This document shows, piece by piece, positions 10,807 to 22,684 of a stretch of DNA of 64,000 nt. The stretch lies in contig CADCXA010000036.1 in assembly GCA_902806565.1 (NCBI GenBank), forward strand, positions 124,001 to 188,000. The letters run 5' to 3'. This stretch comes from Hypoxylon rubiginosum. Its lineage: Eukaryota; Ascomycota; Sordariomycetes; Xylariales; Hypoxylaceae. The position numbers were made by a program, and so were the translations under genes. Position 1 is the stretch's first letter, and the number at the start of each line of letters is the position of its first letter. The notes under the pieces are model-generated. The model did no database searches. It saw only the letters and a list, made by a program, of their open reading frames with translations, and was not told where the DNA came from.

Positions 10807-12886
10807 CGATGCTATGGGTTAGCCACTTACTTACAAGATAAGAAGGTGTTGAAAAATTGCGATGTTCCCTGGCTGCTCGTCATTGGCCGGTGGGCGGTAG
10901 CTCGTTGTCCCATCCAAGAAGCAGAGCTGGGATGATTTAAGCCGCCATTGGTGGTGGACGTAATGGGACCCCCGAGACTAAAAGGGGCCCCTGTCCTCCG
11001 ATGTGCGCTGGATCCGTTTCAGAAACACGCTGACGATCATGACACTCTCCACTGTTGCAGGGTTAAGATCGGACAACAAATGATCTGGAGGTATGTATGT
11101 ATGCTTATGATAAAGAATCCATGCTTTGAGGACTAGTGTCAGTCTTGGCCAGCGAAGGTCGATATACATACCTGATACTTATACTTATCCCTATATCTAT
11201 ACTGATACTGTAGTTTGCAACAGACAGCAAAGGGATGAGTACCTAACCATGACCAGAATGGGCAGATATGATATAGATAGACAGACTTGCTGGCTCACCG
11301 GCTGACTGGGCTGCTGGGCTGACGGCTGACTGGCAGAAACGGGTCTGGGCCACAAACCAAAGCAAGGATGTACTTCTGCCGCTTGGCTGCTTGGGAGTCG
11401 ATCTGCTGAGATCCTCGGCCAATCCTGCTTCTTTCCGTTTTCTTCTAGTCTTCGTACCTTGCATTGGTTGCATTTCTATCGGCCCATCCCCACACTAGCT
11501 TAGCACGACTTTTGCCCTTCGTATGTGGCAGGGACCCCAGAAAAGGGAGAATTATTAGTAGTGTCATTATGCGAACGCATTCGTCGTGTGTGCCTTATGC
11601 AACAATTCTTTACGCATTGAATTGCGTGTGTTCGCACCTGTTATGTCAAACGCAAGAGAAAATCGACGAGTGAAGAGACAGCATGAGTGTGTGAACCTTA
11701 GGTATAATGTATGTACATGTAGGCTTAAAGATGAGTGGAAATTGACTGTCGGTGAAAGAATTCATATTGACGTTGTGATGTCTTACTACATAGTACGTAC
11801 ATGTATGTAAGTGGGAAAATCCGTCGAGCCCAGCCCAGCCAGAGCCAACCCCTCGTTTAGGTACGTTTAGGTACGTCGTACGTCGGTATTAACCCACAGG
11901 TACCAAATCCACTAACCCACCTGCCCACCTGTCCACACGTACCAGACGCACCTACCTTCGATTTCTTTTTCTCTTTTTCGATTTTCAGGGGGGCAGGTAC
12001 AGTGATTGGCGCATGGTAAAGGGTACCGGCATTAGGCGACGTAATTGAGTGGCTTTTCAGTGGCTCCCCCAGGGCGGGTATACCGGTACGTACCAGACTA
12101 TTCCAGGTTTACGGGGGGCAACTCATCGTACTCAGCTACTCGAACCTCCCTCCTTATTCCTTATTCCCTATTCATATATCTCGAGCAATAGGGACTAGGC
12201 CCTTGCTCCTAGATCTCTCTTCGCCTTGCCCGCCTTTAAATCCTTCTGGGTCTTCCTTTTCCTGACCCTACACCTACGTCTACACCTACGTCTACACCTA
12301 CATTCCAAGACCTTGGTTGTTGTTTTTTTTCCCATCACCAAGCTTGGGGGTTTTAGGCATTGTCATACTCCATTCATTTATGACATTGCCCGTGGTTGGC
12401 ATTTCTACAAAGCATCCTTCGAGGTGATATTTTACGAGTCTTTCTTTGCGACCCCATTTTAAAAAAGCCTGAGGCCATTTTCTAGCCGTCTGAAGACACT
12501 CGACTTAAATATTTGTCTTCCCTCCAGACAAGTGTTTCACCGAAACTCGAACTCGACTCGCCTAAGGTCGTCACTCCGGAGACAAATTTGGGCCACATTC
12601 GCCGTATTGCATTTTACAGCTGGCTGTTGCTCCCTTTCGTTCGCCCTCTTTTTTTTCTTCAACGGTTGCCCGAGTTGATCTTGTTCAACCGCTTCAGTAC
12701 ATACGTACCTTGGCATGTTTACCTGCATCTCGTGACCAACCCTCGAGGCAAACATTCCTTACTTTTGATAACGATTACCTGGTCTAGATAGGTGATAGGC
12801 CTTGTAAACGTATTTCACTTCAAACTAGATCATTGATGATCTAGCTGGCAACCTTCATTTACGACAACAAAATCTCATCTCTCACC

Positions 12887-14719
12887 ATGGCTGCACAAGG
12901 TGGACAAGGGGCTCAACCCTCTCAAGCCGCTCAAGCCCCCGGCGAAGGACAGGCGACAGGATGGACACCGGCAATGGAAAACGAGTCCCTCTCAAAGTAC
13001 TTGCTGATTATCTGCGGTGCTGTCTCGATTGCTCTCATAATTTGGCGTATCACAACTGGATTGACGAGGTACATCCGAACCGTTACGAGTTTGACGAACG
13101 ATACACAACGATATTACGTACAGGCGTCAACGAGATTTTCCTGGATTAAGAAGAACTTACTCTACTCCCCGCTGTTCAGGAAGCGACATAACCGGGAATT
13201 TCAATTAAGCAGCGCAATCAACGTCGGCACTCTCCCTACGCGATTTCAGTTCCTATTCCTGCTTGGATACTTGGCCACCAACGTCGCCTTCTGCGTTATC
13301 AATATCCCTTTTGCCGACAGCTTCGCCGATGCCTGCAAGCAGCTAAGAAACCGGAGCGGAACTCTGGCTACGGTCAACATGATTCCTCTATTCTTGATGG
13401 CTGGTAGAAATAACCCTTTGATCGGTCTGCTCGGCATGTCCTTCGACACGTTCAACTTGATGCATCGCTGGTTCGGGCGTATTGTGGTGTTGGAAGCCGT
13501 GTGCCATACCTTCGCTTTCTGGGCTGCATCTGCGTCAACGGCGGGATGGGCTGCTGCACTGAACACTACGGTCACGAAGCAGTTTATGTTGTTCGGATTC
13601 ATCGTGAGTTTCACTCCATTCACCGTAGGAGTAAACGTGTCTGCTAACACCACCTAGGCCACATGCTCTTTCGTTGCCATCTCCTTTCAAGCTGCGAGCA
13701 TCGCCAGACATGCCTACTACGAGACGTTCAAGATTTTGCACATCTTGCTCGCTGCGTTGGCAGTTGCTGGCCTCTGGTACCACCTTAAACTGGCAGATCT
13801 CGAGCAGATCAAGTGGCTGCTCATAGTCATTCCTATCTGGGCCGGCGATAGGCTCATCCGGGTCGGCCGTGTTGTCTACCACAACTTCGGCAAGGGAGGA
13901 ACGAAGACCCTTATAGAGGCGCTCCCCGGCAACGCCGTCCGCATTACGGTGACGATGGCTCGACCTTGGACTTTCCGACCAGGCCAGCATGCCTACTTGT
14001 ACCTGCCATCCATTAGTTTCTGGCAATCCCACCCGTTCTCCCTGGCCTGGAGCGAGGAAGCTGAAGAGTTGACGGCGGACAAGTTGGCTATGAATCGACA
14101 GGACGTTCTTGCTATGCGCAAGACTACCATGTCGTTTGTCGTTCGTGGACGGACTGGCATGACTCATTCTCTGTACCAACGAGCCGCGGCGCGTCCTGAT
14201 GGTCGGCTTACGACAACATGCCTTGTTGAAGGTCCGTACGGTGGACAGCACATGATGCATTCATATGGCACCGTGGTGCTTTTCGCTGGAGGTGTTGGTG
14301 TTACTCACGCAGTTCCTCATGTGCGAGATCTAGTGACGGGCTTCGCAAACGGTACGGTGGCTACAAGGAAAGTGGTTCTCGTGTGGATCATTCAGAGCCC
14401 CGAGCATCTCGAATGGATTCGGCCATGGATGACGGAGATCTTAGCCATGGACAGGCGACGCGAAGTGCTGCGCATTATGCTGTTCGTCAGTCGACCACGC
14501 TCTACAAAGGAGATCCACAGCCCTTCGTCGACGGTACAAATGTTCCCCGGTCGACCCAACATCGACACAATTATCGGAATGGAGGCAGAGGCACAGGTCG
14601 GCACCATGGGTGTGTCGGTTTGTGGACCTGGTGCGCTCAGTGACGAGGTTCGGCAAGCGGTGCGTCGTAAACAATACGACACGAGCATCGACTTCATCGA
14701 GGAGGCTTTCTCGTGGTAG
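12887..14719 (+). CDS. Ferric/cupric reductase, FRE-type transmembrane flavocytochrome
   Basis: Membrane metalloreductase that passes electrons from NADPH through FAD and two haems to extracellular ferric or cupric ions before uptake. Exons 12887-13603 and 13658-14719 (54-base GT-AG intron with GCTAACA branch) encode 592 residues. A hydrophobic segment lies near 36-53 and several follow between 120 and 330. The two haem-binding histidine pairs of the ferric-reductase domain are visible: H193 and H207 (MHRWFGR...VCH) and H267 and H281 (ILH...WYH). The flavin motif HPFSLAW is near 364, GPYGG near 431 and the nucleotide-binding glycine run FAGGVGVTH follows. The first 30 residues are Gln/Ala/Gly rich with no obvious signal peptide. 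No siderophore or oxidase partner gene is adjacent, so whether it prefers iron or copper cannot be told here. Confidence 0.92.
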
Positions 14720-15541
14720 ATGGCATTGAAGATTGATTTCCATCGGCACCTGAGTTGCTCGGGTACGATGGTCGATATTCAAGGGTGCGGGTTCGTTTTG
14801 TATTTTGTGACCACTCTGTTCGATTGTGTATATTCGTTTCTCCTTTTCGTACGACCGCTGCTCGCCGTTTCTTGTAGATAGTTCTCCGACAGATAGATAC
14901 CGAGGCCTGACGCCAATTGATAGCCCTGTCTGGATAGATCGAGAATAAATGTTATGATCTCGCTCTAACAAATATTTCGTCTTAAGACATTGCATTTGAG
15001 AGGCTATCTAGTAGAGCTGAGACCGCTTTGTGAGATGATAAAGAAAGTCAAGATTGTAGATTTAGATGCTTCTCATCGTCTTGAAATCCAGTGAGACCTG
15101 CTTGAAGGAACAATCTGAGACATCGTAGAGAGGTAAGAGGTTGAATCTGCATTTCGGTCTCATCGCGATTCAACAAAGCTAAGAAGCAACTGGCCATTAC
15201 AAGCCTGTTACGGCCATATGAATCACGAGGCCTTGCTTAGATCTTTCTACGTACATGTTTTTTAATGTAGATGAGTGAATGTAGTCGAGCGAATCTTTGC
15301 GTGTAGGTGTAGCCTCGGAAATGCTGTGTTACTATCTTACTATCAACATGACTTATCAACTATCAACTATCAAGGTAGCACCCGTGAGCCTCTATTGGTT
15401 AAACCCTTCCACAGGTAGCGCACGGGAACAGCGAGCGTCGGGTTCTATAGGCAGTGTAGCCAAGCGTTTAGCGGGGTTGCATACGCCATACCTTAAGAGG
15501 TCGATAGAGGGTAACCCCTCGGAGAGATAAGGCCAAAGGCA

Positions 15542-15572
<31 letters not shown>

Positions 15573-16023
15573 CTAGGGAACTGCAGCCTCCCGGATGACC
15601 TCAACCAAGATTCCACCTACCACATCACGTCCTTAAACGTTGGGAACATCGCGTGAGGGCATCTTACACAAGCCTTTCTTTCCTTACACTGCGACCACCA
15701 TAGTCGCACATCTTGTCACCAACGTCGCTGATCACTTCAAGTAACAGGCCAAGCTCTTGAGGCCAAGCATTTTGGTACAACTTCTTGCTTCTCCAAGCTT
15801 TGTCACTTGTATCGGACAGCTCCGTAAGCTGTCCATCATCTCGCTCATATATCTCGATACGCCCACCGGGGATCTAGAGCCTGTCTCGATTGTCAGTCGA
15901 CTATACGAAACCACCAGACAGCGATAACTCCACATCGATTCTACCCAGATAGCCAAGCAGGCAAGCAAACAAACCCGAACAAAGAGGATCCGCCGGTCTG
16001 CGGAGAAAAGACATCGGAACACG
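14720..16023. other. Intergenic between ferric reductase and Yippee gene
   Basis: No credible gene. The main feature is an uninterrupted G run at 15542-15570. The last 300 bases before 16024 are probably the promoter and leader of the Yippee gene. Confidence 0.55.
15542..15570. repeat. Poly-G homopolymer, about 29 bases
   Basis: A pure run of G of about 29 bases lies in intergenic DNA between AGGCA and ACCTAGGG. Such a long G run is rare in fungal genomes and can form quadruplexes; its length may also be affected by sequencing or assembly error. Confidence 0.85.
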
Positions 16024-16534
16024 ATGGGGCTCGCGTACAACACGTATCTTAATAGCAATAAGATCTACGGCTGCAAGAACTGCAAGACCCACCTTGCTAA
16101 CCACGAGGAGATCATAAGTAGAGTACGGGCACTCCCTTTCTTTCCTATTACTTGCGATATTGTATTCGTAGCTTCAATGAGCACCGCACACCCCTCCATA
16201 TCCTCGACCTTAACCCCTTTCCATCTCTAGCTTTCCTATCACCTCTCCTCTGCAAGGCGACTTTACTAACATGCGCCCGCGTGGCTTCCACCGAAAACAG
16301 AACTTCCGCGGTCAGCATGGCAAGGCCTACCTGTTCAACACGGTCGTCAACATCGACGCGGGCGAGGCGTCGGAGCGCAGCATGACGACGGGGCGCCACA
16401 TCGTGCGCGACATCACGTGCAAGCAGTGCAAGGAGACGGTCGGATGGAAGTACGACAAGGCCTACGAGTCGAGCGAGAAGTACAAGGAGGGCAAGTTCAT
16501 CCTCGAGGCCGAGCTGCTCTGCAACGTCAGCTAG
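16024..16534 (+). CDS. Yippee-family zinc-binding protein
   Basis: Small Yippee/Mis18-fold protein; relatives act in cell-cycle and stress contexts, often in the nucleus, but the biochemical role is poorly defined. Exons 16024-16122 and 16301-16534 give 110 residues, the normal family length. The 178-base intron has a TTTACTAAC branch site about 30 bases before the CAG acceptor. Splicing there gives HEEIISRNFRGQHGKAYLF, which matches the family core. Zinc ligands are C17, C20 (GCKNC) and C73, C76 (CKQC), followed by the family signature GWKYDKAYE...KYKEGKFILE. The acceptor choice rests on this family match; a nearer upstream donor (ATAA|GTAGAG) would spoil the frame. Confidence 0.9.
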
Positions 16535-17820
16535 ACCGGTCATGTCTTGTCTCGCCTCCTTCTCCCCCGGGCCGTCTTCGTCACAATTGCAAACGAAAAG
16601 CCGAAACGATCGAACGCGGCCTGGTCGAGGGGTAGGCAGGGCATTGTTTTGGGGGATTAGTCGTTCGTGTACGGGTATGGGATTCGATTTCGTGGCAATT
16701 TGCTGGGCGAGCAGAAACGGAATGGAAGGATGGGAATATGGTCAGCATGACGAATTCTGCCCGTGAATTTTTTCTTTCATCTCTTCTGTTAAGCGTGGGA
16801 ATGCATCGGCTGGGCGTTTCGGAGGTCTTGCGGGCGGGTTTTCGATGGTCTTAGAGAGACAAGGGGGGGATTGGTAAAGGCACTCGCTCGTTTATAAGAA
16901 CGCTTCAGCATCCAGGGGGCATAGGAGTCGGGACAGGTTGATAAGATATCTCCTATGCCAGTCAAGTTTTTCGGAGACCATCATCTCTGCGGAGATTTCT
17001 TAGGGAGATATATGACTAGCAGTTATTCCACGCTATTATCTACCTACATGCCGTCTCTATTTGTGAAGGCTACCGTAGATGGCTACAGTAAGAGGGCCTA
17101 GACCTACCAACGCGAGGAAAGTTGTGCCTATCATTTTGTAAGTCATCTCTGTTCCCCTAACAGAGAACGGGAGCTGCATTCTACCAATACTACTGGTGTC
17201 TGGTCTTTTATGTCAGAATACGTGGTTAATTGGGCTACTTTCTCACTTTATTCTACCGAGACAAATAATTATATTGGACAGGATAGAGCCCTAAGATAGC
17301 GTACCATCATTATTATTAGTTATACCTGTATATTTGCTATGTCTACTGCTTCCTTTTTGTATAACTCGGTCTAGATAAATTGGGAACCTAGCTGACAACC
17401 AACGAAGTAGATGCTATAACTAAACGAGGAGTGAAACCGAACTACACATTAACGATAGGCAGCAAGTATCCGGAACTACAGTAGAGTAACCGAAGTTTCC
17501 TTGGTATACCTATGTATATATTCCTCAAAGAGATATCGTCAAGGCAAGACTAGACTTACACAGAGACAGGTAAATATATCTTCGCAACCGCGCTGAGTTC
17601 GTTGCAAATAATTAATAAATGGTGACCTCTAGTTCTAACCACTAACGATACTTGAACTCTTTCTAACCGAGCAAGTAGATATAAATACGAGAAGGGCGTG
17701 TTGTATAGTCAGGTAGATAACGACGCAAGCGGGACAAGGCAGCAAAAAAAAGAAGAAAAAAAAAGGGAAAGAAACCGGTACCTAGCCGCCAGGTCGACGT
17801 GAACCAACGCACTTCGGCGC
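16535..17820. other. Intergenic, AT-rich
   Basis: Apart from the Yippee 3' flank nothing could be supported. From about 16900 to 17700 the sequence is AT-rich with many TATA-like words and no long frames. It contains no recognisable repeat and no element termini. Confidence 0.5.
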
Positions 17821-17830
17821 AAAAGAAAAC
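17821..17830 (-). terminator. RNA polymerase III T-run terminator for the tRNA gene
   Basis: Read on the minus strand, GTTTTCTTTT begins three bases beyond the discriminator base of the tRNA candidate. Two runs of four T are a normal polymerase III stop signal. Confidence 0.65.
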
Positions 17831-17833
17831 GAT

Positions 17834-17937
17834 TGCATCCACCGGGATTTGCACCCGGGTCTTTCCTTTGACCACACCACTCGACCATCGGCGGTAAGAA
17901 TGGGAGAGGAATGAGCTAACTACTGCTCCATGGATGC
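17834..17937 (-). tRNA. tRNA-Gly(CCC) candidate with a 32-base intron
   Basis: Minus strand. The acceptor arms GCATCCA and TGGATGC pair over 7 bp, with A as discriminator. The D stem is GAGC/GCTC, the anticodon stem TTCCT/AGGAA and the T stem CCGGG/CCCGG; all pair perfectly. The anticodon loop is C-T-CCC-A-[intron]-A, so the anticodon is CCC (glycine). The intron, 17900-17869, sits after position 37, the standard place for nuclear tRNA introns, and contains GTGG/GG stretches that could pair with the anticodon. Mature length is about 72. The odd point is the T loop TGCAAAT, with G where nearly all tRNAs have T55; this base also lies in the polymerase III B box. It could therefore be a functional variant or a decaying copy. 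The four-base variable loop is slightly short. Confidence 0.7.
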
Positions 17938-19083
17938 CTTCCGCTTGAAATTGACCAGGTATTGTTGGTGAGATCTTGCCCTTATTTAGGATTATATAGC
18001 CTTCTTGGCCATGGTTTTTCTCGTGGCGGGTACGGGAAGGGACACTTAGTGGGAAGGAATGGTAAACGATGCTGTGTTAGTAGGAGGTAGGTATGATGTG
18101 TCAGTAAATCCACTTCCCCCCTGTGACTACCCGTTCGAGTTGACATGTACTTGTGACTGCCATGTGAAGACAAACGCAAAGCCAACAGGTAAAATTTTAG
18201 TTACTATGGAATTCGATATATCTCCACCGAGCTGTGTGTAAGTTAACAGTCTCTGTGTGAACATCACGAGCCTGAAGTTCGGCACTTTCCTATGTCTATA
18301 ATAGTCCAAGCTAGAAAGGGACTTCTGCAGTACCATTGACCCAGCCAGCAGATCACAGCGTATGATAGATCAATATTCTGACGGAAATATCGAAATATCT
18401 CTTTCACATTGCCCCTTTTCAGTCACCGTCCAAATATTCTCGGACGCCCTCCCAGATATAGGGCCGCGCCCCTTTTCCACTAAGAAATTCACATGTTTAG
18501 TGATTTATTTCTTTAAACTCATTTTATATTATAAAAGGAATAAGGCCGTGGGGATCTCTCGACATATCATCGTCCTACATCACACCCAAACAAGGAACTC
18601 TCAAGTTCGGTGTCTGCAGGATTGGACCCCTTGAAGAAGCATGTTTGTAGATGGATGTATTTCAGCATACACTTGCTTCTCCAAGTTTGCTCTCCACGAA
18701 CCTGGCAGCAATGTCGATGACTTATCCCTTTTCGGGGAAGAGATACACGATGGAGATATACGCATGGCCAGGGGTAATTAGAAGGAAGACTTATAAATTT
18801 AATATTTAGACGCTACACCTGTTCTCATACTCCATGAGGTTGAAAAAGCCATGAATCGATAGAAATCCAGACCAGACAAAGAAATAAACCTGACCGATAT
18901 GCAAACCAAGCAAAGTAGTCGATGGAGACACAACCCAAAGAACGCCGTCCCATGCAATAAAATGTTCCTCCACAAACAGGCTCCCAAGCCACTCTTCAAA
19001 CTACCCACCACTGTGACTAAGCCCATCTAAGGCAATCAAGGCAATCTCTAGACATCGGCCAAGAGTATATCTACCGACATCCT
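17938..19083. other. Intergenic between tRNA and SLC35F6-like gene
   Basis: No credible gene. AT-rich with short frames only; the right end is the 3' flank of the transporter gene read leftward. Nothing else can be supported. Confidence 0.5.
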
Positions 19084-20523
19084 CTAGCTGTGCTCGATAG
19101 GTTCCTCGGGGAGCAGCTCCTCCACCTCCTCTCTCGGCTGCAGGAACTTGAACGGAGGCTGCACGATGCCGTTGAACAGGAAAGTGAAGTAGACCAGCAG
19201 CGCGAACCCGGCCACCTGTAACCACTTGAAGGTCTCCCAGCCGAGGCCCAGCGAGACCATCCAGATGAACAGGGTGCGGCAGCTGTCGATGGTCGACCTG
19301 GCCGTGGAGCTGACGCTGCGAGTGACGGACAGACCGAAGAAGTTAAACCCACTAGAGAAGCTTAGTTAGCGCAAGCCCCTTAAAAAGTAGTACAGTCCGA
19401 GATTCGAAACGTACCCAATGGAAATCATAATGAAGATGCTCGTAATCCCCACAGCCCTATACTCCATCATCTCCCGGAAACCCTCGACCATGTCGAACAT
19501 GCCGTAGCGGCCAGCGTCGGTCCGCCCGACGACGACATGCAGCACCAGCATGCCGATCAGGGTGAACGCGAGACCGAACAAGCCCTCCCAGCCCACGACC
19601 TCGATCGGCTCGATGCTCGAACGCTCCAGGAGGAACTCCTCGAGGACGAACTGCGTGGCCGTGAAGATCTGGGCGCCGGCGATCAGGACGACGCCCAAGG
19701 CAGCGCGGAGCGCCTCGGCAGCCGCGGCGTCCTCCGCGGCCTGGCTCAAGGCGTCGGTAACCTCGGCCTTGGCATCGGGCCAGACGACGCCGGCGAGTCC
19801 CACCAGGGCGACGCCTGCCACGACGCCGACGAGGGAGATCCACTGGAAGAGGTACAGGTGGCGGCGCAGGAAGACGACGCTGAACAGGCCGACGAACAGG
19901 ACCAAGGCGCCGCGCGTCATCTGGTAGATCGAGGCCGCCACCATGAACAGGCCGGCGTTGACGAGCGTGGTGCCGAGGATGTCGCAGATGGCGGGCAGCG
20001 CGAGGAGCAGGATGCCGAAGCCCCTCAGGAGGCCGTCGGGGCCGCCGGCACGCTTAGCGGGTGGGGCGCGAGTGAGCGGGTGTTCCGAGTTGATGCTCGC
20101 GGCATCGTCCGCGTCCGCGTCGTCGCCGTTGCTCACGGCCTCGTACCCGTCGGCGCCGGGGCTGTTCTTCTTCCGGGCCACGAAGCGCTGGTACGCCTTC
20201 ATCAGGCCGACGACGAGCCAGCATCCGACCTCGCCGACGAACATCTGCGCCGTCTGCAGCACGGGCTGCTCGAAGGTCCTGCGGTTCTTGGGGTCGGGGT
20301 CGTCGCAGTTCCGGACGCATTGGTTATCCTGGAATGTGGCGGCGGTTAGCGGGCTTGATAGCTACCTAGGTAGGTACAATTACGAGTGATCGTCATCCGT
20401 CATTGAAAGATAATCGTGGCAAGAAAGGTAGGTCCATACCTGATACTTGGATAGCAGCGTATTGCACACGCCGGTGAGCAACATCATGCCCACCAGGAAG
20501 GGGATGAGTGCCTTGGACGCCAT
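19084..20523 (-). CDS. SLC35F6-like multi-pass transporter (drug/metabolite superfamily)
   Basis: Membrane protein of the nucleotide-sugar/drug-metabolite transporter superfamily, closest to the SLC35F6 (C2orf18) type; the substrate is unknown. Exons 20523-20440, 20328-19415 and 19351-19084 give 421 residues. Both introns are GT-AG. The first exon encodes the first helix (MASKALIPFLVGMMLLTGV). About ten hydrophobic segments are visible. Family-like stretches are ICDILGTTLVNAGL, IYQMTRGALVLFVGLFS, IFTATQFVLEEFLL and, across the last intron, FNFFGLSVTRSVSS. A loop near residues 85-110 is acidic and alanine-rich (NGDDADADDAAS). The tail is acidic (REEVEELLPEEP) and probably cytosolic. The coding sequence is markedly GC-richer than its flanks, which produces long antisense open frames that I take as shadows. 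Confidence 0.87.
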
Positions 20524-21547
20524 CGTGACGGATGATTGCCAAGGCACGAGAGGACGGACTCGTGGTAGTAAGAGAAGTAAGCAATGACACAATTGAGAGA
20601 AGTCGGCCTCTCCTTATAATATAATTATATAATGACAAGAGAAGGAAATCGAAAGAAAAGAAGCCTGCTAGTGGTGTATGTTAGTAGTAGTGGACGAAGC
20701 TTTGATGAGCTTCTGCCAAAGTGAAGCTCCCCCGATGTTGGCAAGGACAAGGAACAGGATTAAAACGGTGTGAGGTTCAATCGCAATCGTGTCAGAGTTA
20801 CAGCCAAGGGACCCCCGTGTCAGGCGTGGGTCGCGTAGATCAGCGATAAGCAATAAGTGTTTGATAACGGCTGAATTGTGCATATCTTATGTAATCCTAC
20901 CTTGATGGCCTACTACATAATGTACCTAGGTACCCCTATATACGCTTCCACTAATCTAATACCTTCAATGTTTCTTCTCCGCATCGGTCAGCCGACTAGC
21001 CTTACGATATGTAGCCCGAGTCCTATTGGCCCAGCTATGAAACCCCGGATCCGACAGGCGGAACTTACCAGAGGGTGGGTACCAGGGAAGAACAAATGGG
21101 CATCTCGTGAGCAAATCTGCTATTCCTCGATTTGCCATCACCTGCCAGCGTGTTCCGCCAGCGTATCAATGCATACCGCATCATCTCCCCCGGACTGACG
21201 TTTACATGCAAGCCTCATTCTGAAACACTTTGCGAAGTATCTCGTCATTCAGTCTTGCTGCGTTACGGCCCAATAGCTTTGTGCCCTCTCTAATGTATCT
21301 TCTAATACACGTACTGGAGACATAATAGGGCAAGCATTTAGTGCGACCAAGAGTCCAAGATAGGCGCTAGGATAGTGAAGACAGTTGTTGAATATAGGCC
21401 GGTGTTTATGGCCTATTCGCTGGATTGATATACTTCGCTTTTAATATATATACGGCGGTAGAGGTTGGTATACTGTTAGAGGATTACGTGCTGGTAGGTT
21501 AAACACTAAAAATGCTGTTGATAAAAGAAAACACGAAAACGCCAAAC
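20524..21547. other. Intergenic between SLC35F6-like and DUF2985 genes
   Basis: Promoter side of the transporter gene and 3' side of the DUF2985 gene. It contains the perfect 12-bp palindrome GTACCTAGGTAC at 20922-20933. No gene was found. Confidence 0.55.
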
Positions 21548-22684
21548 TTATTCACAGAAAGCCTGCCTTTCATTGTCCACTTCGAGACCAGACTTCTCAG
21601 ATTTCCTGAACCACTTCTTCTCCTTCTTCTTCCTTTCCTTCTCCTTTACCGCCTCGGGGTCCTTGTCCTTGATATTGTTGAAATGAGGGATGCCTAGCTC
21701 CTTGTCGCGCGCTAGACGTTCTAAATCCCCCTTGTTCAGGGGAACGCCTTCGATGGCCTTGACGTGTTTGCCTTCGATTCCCATCATGGTGCCCGCGATG
21801 GCGGCAGCTATGCATGCGAGACAGACGAAGAGACCGGTCGACCAGCTGGGTCGGTCGTATCGATTTAGAGCCCACATGAATCCCGACAGCACACACTGAA
21901 GGAACGTATTGGCAACGTTGAAATAGACAATAAAATCCATTTTCCACATCTTAGTCGGAGGTGCCCGAATGCCAGTCGGTGGTGCATCTGATATAGTCTC
22001 CAGAGGCAATGGAACGCTATCAACGTTATAGCCTCCGACTGCCTCCTCGACATTCTTCGGTCCTAGGTTTACAGGTAGCTGATCGGAGTCTGCCAGACGG
22101 AACCAGCCTCGGTGAACGCCAGCAAGCCTCCGCAGCGCATCGTGATCGTGGCGTAAGCGGTATTGCAACAGGTAGTACCAATCGCGAAAGCGCCACGGCG
22201 CAAGGCCGAACCCGGTCACGCAGAACAGCCCGTTCAATATTTGCGAATCCGTCTCAATCCATATCCGTCGCGGAGAATCGATATGGTTGCAGTCGTACGT
22301 GCCGTTGACCCAACACATCTGTGGTCCCGCATTGCACAGCAGGAGGAAGAGCATGCCACCCCAGGCTACCACGTTGAGCGAGTATATGGTGAGGAAGAAG
22401 CCGAAGCCGGTGTTGTAGAAGTCCCAGAACGAGACGAGTCCCATTCGGATCTGTTCTTTTATAGGGTATTTAGGTGGGAAGTGGTATCCGTTCGCGTACT
22501 CGTGCATCTGGACGCCCAGAGCCGCGGCGTTCGAAGCCAGCGCAGCACCTACTCCCTCCTGCGCCTGGTTTGGCGGAATCGGCACACGTTGGTGTATAGA
22601 TTCATTGTGTTTAGTCGCAGTCGAGACTGGCGTCATCCGCTCGACATCACCCTCCTTGGATATTCTCGGCGAATCCGACGACAT
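21548..22684 (-). CDS. DUF2985-family integral membrane protein
   Basis: Intronless frame of 378 residues starting at the first ATG (MSSDSPRISKEGD). The body matches what I remember of the fungal DUF2985 family: a hydrophobic helix pair near residues 88-120 (FFLTIYSLNVVAWGGMLFLL), the signature IWIETDSQILNGLFCVTGFG, WRFRDWYYLLQYR, then two further membrane helices near 255-315 (DFIVYFNVANTFLQCVLSG and GLFVCLACIAAAIAGTMMG). The N-terminus is polar and the C-terminal 60 residues are highly charged (EKERKKKEKKWFRKSEKS). Family members are uncharacterised fungal membrane proteins; the biochemical role is unknown. No neighbour suggests a pathway. Confidence 0.85.
   Translation of the reverse strand: MSSDSPRISKEGDVERMTPVSTATKHNESIHQRVPIPPNQAQEGVGAALASNAAALGVQMHEYANGYHFPPKYPIKEQIRMGLVSFWDFYNTGFGFFLTIYSLNVVAWGGMLFLLLCNAGPQMCWVNGTYDCNHIDSPRRIWIETDSQILNGLFCVTGFGLAPWRFRDWYYLLQYRLRHDHDALRRLAGVHRGWFRLADSDQLPVNLGPKNVEEAVGGYNVDSVPLPLETISDAPPTGIRAPPTKMWKMDFIVYFNVANTFLQCVLSGFMWALNRYDRPSWSTGLFVCLACIAAAIAGTMMGIEGKHVKAIEGVPLNKGDLERLARDKELGIPHFNNIKDKDPEAVKEKERKKKEKKWFRKSEKSGLEVDNERQAFCE

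Larger units (their letters stand above)
9335..12886. other. Intergenic, 3.5 kb without a supported protein gene
   Basis: Only short frames without family resemblance occur. It holds a three-copy 15-bp repeat (9562-9617), a four-copy 8-bp repeat (10775-10806), repeated CTACACCTACGT units near 12268-12302 and pyrimidine-rich tracts from about 12100 that probably belong to the promoter or leader of the ferric reductase starting at 12887. No tRNA- or rRNA-like structure was seen. Confidence 0.5.

Noticed and set aside
13535..14260. 241-codon open frame antisense to the ferric reductase
   Set aside because: The plus strand carries flavin, NAD and haem motifs with a proper intron; the antisense frame has none.
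16271..16534. Yippee gene starting at the ATG at 16271 as a single exon
   Set aside because: It would lose the first CxxC zinc pair, which the 16024 exon supplies with a good intron.
19537..20349. 270-codon open frame on the plus strand antisense to the SLC35F6-like gene
   Set aside because: Biased Glu/Asp/Ala/Gln composition without a domain, produced by GC-rich coding DNA; the minus strand has clear membrane helices and splice sites.
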